From contig OY987272.1 in assembly GCA_963920665.1 (NCBI GenBank), positions 1,245,001 to 1,309,000 of the forward strand: a stretch of 64,000 nt of DNA, written 5' to 3'. A program made the translations under genes and the position numbers. Positions 57,905 to 64,000 of the stretch are shown piece by piece (position 1 is the stretch's first letter; each line of letters starts with the position of its first letter). The stretch comes from Straminergon stramineum (taxonomy: Eukaryota > Streptophyta > Bryopsida > Hypnales > Calliergonaceae). Under the pieces are notes generated by a model, which was given only the letters and a program-made list of their open reading frames with translations, did not search any database and was not told where the DNA came from.

Positions 57905-58350
57905 GATGTAAGGTAGGTGAGTACCCCCAAAACTATCACTAGTTTTGCTACTGTGCCTAGTTACTCTTGTTAGACACGTCTAAGTTTTCATTGATTTTCT
58001 TGGTGGGAAGTGAAAGGAAGTTCCAACACACCAAAGAATGCAACATTTGGATACCGTATGCAAAAGTCAAGGAAGGGTCAAAGTTTTTTTGGTAGATGTT
58101 CTAAAAATCGTTTCTTCAACATACGTACACATTGATTTAGACAAGGTGCGATTTTGGGGTGTACCTACCTAGGGTTGCTTTACACTATGGTGGAGAAGTG
58201 CACCGATTAGTCAAGAATTTTTTGGTAGATGTTCTAAAAATCGTTTCTTCAACATACGTACACATTGATTTAGACAAGGTGCGATTCGGGGGTGTACCTA
58301 CCTAGGGTTGCTTTACACTATGGTGGAGAAGTGCACCGATTAGTCAAGAA
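57905..58350 (+). repeat. Family B dispersed repeat, copy 4, with an internal duplication
   Basis: Starts GGTAGGTGAGTACCCCCAAA and follows the family order through GATTTTCTTGGTGGGAAGTG and CAACATTTGGATACCGTATG to CGTTTCTTCAACATACGTAC. Confidence 0.85.
58085..58350 (+). repeat. 133-bp tandem duplication, nearly identical
   Basis: Two adjacent 133-bp copies starting TTTTTTGGTAGATGTTCTAA. Differences are confined to the ATTTTGGGG / ATTCGGGGG site and the length of a T run. The near identity points to a very recent event or an assembly artefact. Confidence 0.95.
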
Positions 58351-61300
58351 TTTTTGGCCAAGACATGGTTCTTTGAGTCAAAACAATGGGATGTTGGAGA
58401 TTGAAATTGAGGGAGATTACTCTTGAGTTTTTACAAAACTACTTGAGTTAAAAGATAGGGTCCATTTGGTCCATGAAATTTTACATACTCTAATATATAT
58501 ATAAATTAGGCTACATAAAAACATCATGTAGTAGGAACTTTTATTAATAAGTTAGACTTAATAGATAGGGGCCATGCAAATTTTTATAGTACCATAAGTA
58601 TAGTTAGGGACAAATAATTTCATGTAGATGATAAAATGAACTTAATCGAGAAAATCTACAATGAAGGGTGGTTGAATGAAATTGTGCCACAATACTAATA
58701 GTGTATGTATATGGCCATATTCATTAAAAATTTGAGATTGACAAAATGCACATTTTGAGACTTGGGCCCCACTATTGGAGACCTACATTCTAATGATTCA
58801 AAGATTTATGAACAAATTAATCTTTAAAGAGTCAAAGGTTTATCAATGTATTGATATATTAAATTCTCAATTTTCTCAATTTTCTCAATATTGGACACAT
58901 TATCATTTAAAGGTAGAGTTAAGGATAATATGAGATGCAAATTGTTTCATTTTAATAAATTAAGTGTAAATGTAAAAAATTGACCACAAAATTAATGGTA
59001 GAAATTGTCACACTGCACGAATAGGGAGGTTTACCTTAGTGGATTCAATGACCTGAAAATTGTACAACTCAAGGATAGTGTTTATAGTCCATTTAACTAC
59101 AATCTTTGGAGCCATATGTGTTAAACACACTCATACTAAATGGAATGTTCACAAGATAGTTTTAGTGGGATTTTGTTGTCTTCAATGGAAAATTTGTTAT
59201 ACAAAATTGCTACTTGGTCAATGGCACTAGAATTGAATTGAATTGATTGTTGTTGGTTTCATGGTATATAACCTATATATGCATGTAGTAGAGGGAAGGC
59301 AAAACTTGTAAAAAAAGATAACAACAAGAAGTTTTTGGACCCATAAATTTTACATGTAAGATAGCCTCACTTAAGAAACTAAATGAGGAACTTTACAAAA
59401 AAACCCAGAGGACATTGGAAATACACCCTCATAACTTTTTATGTAAAAATACAATCATTTAAAATGCAATAATGAAGGTAAATAGCCCTACATCAAATAC
59501 CATGTTAACCCCCTTAAATTACAAGGAGTGATCTCCCTAAGTGAAGAAGATGAAAAGACAATAAAATAATGTCGTAAGAAGTCTTGCGCGTTGTAGTGTA
59601 AACACCCAGTAGAAAAGCTTTCAAACAACTTCACAAATTGAAGTTCACTAGATAACTTCAGTAAGATGAGAGTTTGCAATGTGAAAGAAGACTTAGAAGT
59701 AAAGAGTGAGCTAATTCTATTTGAAATATAGGAAGCCTTCAATTGCACAACTCAGATATGCCACAATGAGAAGATCGACAATAAATGAAGTTGGAGTTCT
59801 TCGAAGGTCAAGCTTCTTGTCTAACATGGAGGATGAGGCCACCCAATAAACTTGACCATTAGAGATCTCCCCTTACCAAAAATGTTGTTTTATAGACAGC
59901 CATGCCATTTTTTTTATCCATACTTGAAGTTCTCCATCCAATAAGTCTTGGTTGTAGTGTAAATCTAATTTGGTGAAGAACAAAATTTCCTCCAATCATA
60001 TTGCTCTATTTCCCTACAATTTTTAACCAATGCAGTCTCCACCATAGTATAAAGCAACCCTCTTAGCATTGTATGAAGAAAAAAGTCATCTAACCATACT
60101 TCAAACTTTGAATTTTTGTAATAAATTGTAATTATTGTGCAACCAAAATTTTGAACATGTGTTAGTTCACAAGATACACTTCACACGTTGGTGGATTTTG
60201 TTCAAGAAAATAAAAATTTGATTTTTTTTCTAGTTTATGTAACTTGCAGTTTTCAAGACATTTTCCAAAAGAAGAATAACAAATTCTTTAACTAAGAATA
60301 GTGCACTAAATATTTAATATAAATGATGGAAATCTTCTCTAAAATCAAGTGTCAAATAAAATCATGAATTTTGAGATTTGTTGATAGGGTAATTGCACAT
60401 CATAGTATAGAAAGTTCTATCATGCACTCAAGGTGCATAGTATGCTCAATTTGCACTACTTTTGCAAAGAGATTGCACTATTTGCATTGTTGATCCATGG
60501 AACTTTCAGTGGAGCCTTCTTTGTACCCTGGTAGATTTGTGACTCAATTTTGGACTAAGTTAACTTTGATGAAACTAAAGACTTAAGCAAGTGGAAAATA
60601 TTAAATTAGTTGGAGATTGTTATGGCAGCATTTGACAAACATTGCATAGGCCTTACTTGGTTCATATAATTTGATTGAGTTACCCTAAATATTTTTGCTA
60701 ATTTTACAAAACATGAAAGAACAAACAAAGTCTAAAGAGGGCTTCTAGAGCTCAACCAATTATGCCAAAAGTAAAAATAATAAAATAAAATAAAAAATTC
60801 GAATTTGAATTTTATTTTTTAGTTTGCACGTTTTGGACTCTTGGTCCAACTTTAGTGGCCTTCTTTAGGCCCCATTCTTCTTCTAATGGCACCAACAAAT
60901 AGCTTAAATGTTGTTGTCCTTGGCATCAAGAATGAACACCCAAACTTTGAATGTCACATCCTATAAGTTCAAAATTCACATGATATTAAAGGGAGTCATA
61001 GTTGATCACAAACACTATAGCATTTTCTAAATTTGTTAAAAGAATTTTTGCATGGTGGAAAGTAGTTGGTCCAAAAAACTTAGAAAAACAAACTTATTAA
61101 AGAATTCCTCATTGGCCAAGAAAGTATTTAAACTTTCAACAAACTTGTTGTAGAATTTGAGAGGTATTGTGACTCCTCCTAATATGGAGTTGTGTAACAT
61201 TGTGTCAAAACATGTTGGACAAAATGTACATAAGCCCCTTAGGATTGCAAAGTCAAAGAAGGTGGTTTGGGATCCTTTTTACATTTGTGGAATATTTTAT

Positions 61301-63184
61301 TGTTACATTTCTCTATAGCTTCATTGTTACGTAATAAGAGAGTGTGATAGTGAGTGATAAAGTTGAGGTTTGAACTAGGTGCAAGGTAATTGCATGCTAG
61401 GGTACACAAGGTTTGGTTATGATGCACTAAGATGCATTGTTTTGAGAAACTTGAAAAATGTCCACAATAAATGCAGATTGAACTTGAGGCACTAGTAGAC
61501 AAGTTTTGGAGGAGAAAGGACACCTAGGCTACATGGCTACTAAAAAAAGGAAATAAAAAAGACATCTTCAAGTGCTCAAAATTGGGAAATTTACACCAAA
61601 AGCAAGTGCTTTGTTACAATGCATCGTACACACTAAATTTAGAGATGTCAATGAGAACTATTGTGATAATTTTGATGCAAAAGTAGTGCAAGTTGAGCAT
61701 GTTGATCAAGTGTATCATCGATGAGACTTTGTGTACCGTACTATGCAATTACCCTGCATCCATTCCTTGGGTCGAGACTACAGTACTGCAACTAGCTGGA
61801 GTTTTGCCCCTGCATTTTACCCCTGGGGAAAACGCAGGAACGATTTATTTGCAAGGCATGAAAAAATTTGCAAACTTTGAGTTCATATTTGCAATCAGAG
61901 ACCCCAAATTAGCTAGGAGCTTTGAAGAGAAATAGATTAATCAAGCACACAATAGGGGGGTCTTTTTTCTTACATTCCCCCTTGGCTGGTCTCACTACTA
62001 TAGTCTCGACCCATTCCTTGCTCATCCTTGCTCAGGGTTGGCAAGAGAACATAGGATGTGATATTAAAGAGGTTTGGAAGCATTGATTTCAAGTCTCTTT
62101 AGCTAGTTGCTCATTCTGTGCATATCCATCAGATTGGACAAATTCTACCCATCAAGTTGAGAACAGATGTCACAGCACGTCTAGAAGCCCGCTTGTCCCT
62201 CAAAGTAATCGGCAGGTTGAGGGGATTGAGTGTATGTATCTGTTACCTTGTTACGTTCAGAGATTAATATATGATCGATGCAACCTTGAGCTTTCCCAAA
62301 AACTTCGTCACAGTTTGCAAACTTCACAAATAACTACTGTATGTCACTTGGAGTGCTCGGTACTTGAGTTTTCCCCAGCCTTTAAATTTAAATGGTACCA
62401 GTGACAGATATCGATCCAGGTTGGGAATCGTACGTCATCAAACACAGGATCGATCAAGCTAGGTCGATTCCAGAAGATCAGCATAAAATTAAGAATTTCT
62501 TGGTTTTGACGATATATGGCGGATCTCAGTAAAATTGGCGCAGTTTCAATCGCCTGACTGAGACTTCAGGCCAATACCATTCCATTGTTGAATGTTTAGT
62601 GCTCAGTCTGGGTACTTGAACGTCACAAATTTGGCACTCCTAAACACATCAATATATATAGCGGCAACTTAACGGATGATTGACATTTTTTTTCAACTAG
62701 AAATTAATTCATCCGAAAATCAAATATATATATATATATATATATGAATCATTCTGGATTTGCAACACTTGTTGTACCTGGATACATTTTATAGAATTCT
62801 GATCGAGAGAAGTGAACATGCGGTACTAACTCTTGTTAAGTTTGAATAGAGTTCCGAAGTTGTACGCAGCTAATTGGGGTAACTGACATGATTAATATGT
62901 GTAAAGGCTTAATATAGAGAGCTTTGGGTACCTCAACAACAATGGGGCATCTTTTCAAACGATTAAAATCGCGGTTGCGGCCACCAGGTAACAGACTCAA
63001 CTTATTTGCTCCTCATTTGATAGTGGACGCGATTGATATAATGTAATACACCACTATCCCATTGCAGGCAATTTTCGCTGTTGGTGACAAGTTTTCATTG
63101 GCAAAGAAAGGACAAGTTAAGATAGAGTTAAGCAACGGGTGTGGATTATGAATTCATATATCTTCGGATTCAGTAGCATTAAGC
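58351..63184. other. AT-rich region, then GC-richer patch, no firm gene
   Basis: 58.4-61.6 kb has only short AT-driven frames. A block at 61675-61757 (AAAAGTAGTGCAAGTTGAGC..CAATTACCCTGC) is the reverse complement of 60387-60480, an inverted dispersed repeat. From 61.7 kb GC rises. An 80-codon plus frame at 61693-61935 spans the repeat edge and is not convincing. A (TA)n tract lies at 62725-62746. Confidence 0.35.
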
Positions 63185-63562
63185 ATGCACACAGTTGTAA
63201 TTCGTTGTTACTTGTATGACAAATTTGAGGTCTATGAGATTTCTTTAAGTAGACCCACAGTTCTTCTTCCGAATTGGTCTGCTTTGCCATTAACTAGTTC
63301 GATCATAACTACACTGCTTCATTGCAAGCTTGTTGTGTTGTGCGCTCGGTTGTGCGCGCGATCAGAAGTGTTACAGCGAATCTCTCGACAAGAGTTTGTA
63401 GTCAACACTAATTATGAAATGTCTAGTTCCAATCGACAAGTGAACGATTGGTGTACTGCGTTGATGACATTACAGGTAATGCGGTATACTTTGACATTTT
63501 TTTGCTTTCTACATGTTTTGTGTTCAATGTTAGGTGACTGTAAATATGGTCAATTTCATTAA
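63185..63562 (+). CDS. Doubtful 125-codon ORF running into a transposon
   Basis: Starts MHTVVIRCYLYDKFEVYE and is Cys/Leu/Ser rich, with a hydrophobic patch near the end. The last six codons lie within the terminal repeat of the element at 63545, so the annotated stop is not native. A donor-like CAGGTAATG at about 63474 could end an exon instead. No family recognised. Confidence 0.2.
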   Translation: MHTVVIRCYLYDKFEVYEISLSRPTVLLPNWSALPLTSSIITTLLHCKLVVLCARLCARSEVLQRISRQEFVVNTNYEMSSSNRQVNDWCTALMTLQVMRYTLTFFCFLHVLCSMLGDCKYGQFH

Positions 63563-63816
63563 AATGGCGGCATTTCATGTGCCATTTTTCAGACAGCGCA
63601 CTCTAAACTGTGAAAGGGACATCTAGGATTTGTATAGATTTCGGGTTTAGGATAGTTGTAGATTTCAAAATCTACAACTGCTATAGATTCCAAACTGCAC
63701 AGTGTGAATCATCTAGGACGTATCGAGATTTAGATTTCAAGCATCTAGGACAATTTTAGATTCGTGACATCTAGGACAGATCTAGATTTCATACTATTTT
63801 AATGAAATTGACCATA
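63545..63816. mobile_element. MITE-like element with perfect 21-bp terminal inverted repeats
   Basis: ATGGTCAATTTCATTAAAAT (plus an outer T) at the left end reappears as its exact reverse complement at 63796-63816. The interior holds three to four copies of a CATCTAGGAC..AT.TAGATTTCA motif and a perfect 10-bp hairpin (GTTGTAGATT, TCAA, AATCTACAAC at 63655-63678). 272 bp, non-coding. Confidence 0.9.
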
Positions 63817-64000
63817 AATGTCAAAAAATAATGTAGATTGACCAGTATTTGTAATTGGTCTTGGAATAATCTAAAATGTCAATTTTGAATTACGAAGTGT
63901 TAGTTTGCCTGTTTTGTGGGTGTAAAAGTGTATGTGAAAGTAAATGTAGTGATGATGTAATTAAAGTGATACTCTCTATATCTTAAAATAAATTCATGGT

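Noticed and set aside
61693..61935. 80-codon plus frame
   Set aside because: Its first third is part of an inverted dispersed repeat also present at 60.4 kb; the remainder has no recognisable similarity.
1..64000. tRNA, rRNA, CRISPR array, intact retroelement polyprotein
   Set aside because: Looked for on both strands; no cloverleaf with A and B boxes, no rRNA core, no spaced direct repeats and no reverse transcriptase or integrase motifs were found.

Overview
The window looks like nuclear DNA of a land plant. Genes are split by introns with GT-AG borders. Long stretches of AT-rich sequence full of degenerate repeats and small inverted-repeat transposons separate short, higher-GC gene islands. 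Plant telobox motifs (AAACCCTAA) lie near several gene starts. One gene encodes the plant-type 20.9 kDa subunit of mitochondrial complex I and another a plant-style five-knuckle ZCCHC9-like protein. Gene organisation and repeats suggest a non-seed plant such as a bryophyte or lycophyte, but that is inference; nothing here fixes the species.

Layout. 1-3.3 kb: a 197-codon intronless gene of unknown function (minus), a possible short spliced gene (minus) and a doubtful small ORF. 3.3-7.9 kb: AT-rich repeats. 7.9-10.5 kb: the complex I subunit gene (minus, two exons), whose intron has been expanded by tandem duplications that copied part of exon 1. 10.9-11.6 kb: a broken PIF1/Helitron-type helicase. 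14.4-15.5 kb: an intronless PHAX-like RNA-export adaptor (plus). 18.9-23.2 kb: a seven-transmembrane protein of the GOST/lung-7TM type in eight exons (minus), reconstructed here with matching splice phases. 26-40 kb: a gene desert made of several repeat families. 40.6-42.0 kb: an intronless, tail-anchored protein with a His...Asn-Asn-Cys signature of a permuted papain-like fold, between two direct copies of a dispersed repeat. 45.5 kb: a coding-like fragment. 47.7-49.8 kb: a six-exon gene of unknown family (minus). 52.8-55.1 kb: a six-exon ZCCHC9-like zinc-knuckle gene (minus). 55.4-64 kb: repeats, including a very recent 133-bp tandem duplication and a 20-bp-TIR element.

The genes do not form a pathway and there are no operons. 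Two are linked to RNA metabolism (PHAX-like, ZCCHC9-like), one to respiration, two to membranes. The repeats are the most informative part of the window: one roughly 330-bp family sits in or beside three separate genes, close to exon borders. Exon coordinates were obtained by hand from splice signals and reading-frame continuity and need transcript confirmation. No tRNA, rRNA or CRISPR array was seen.
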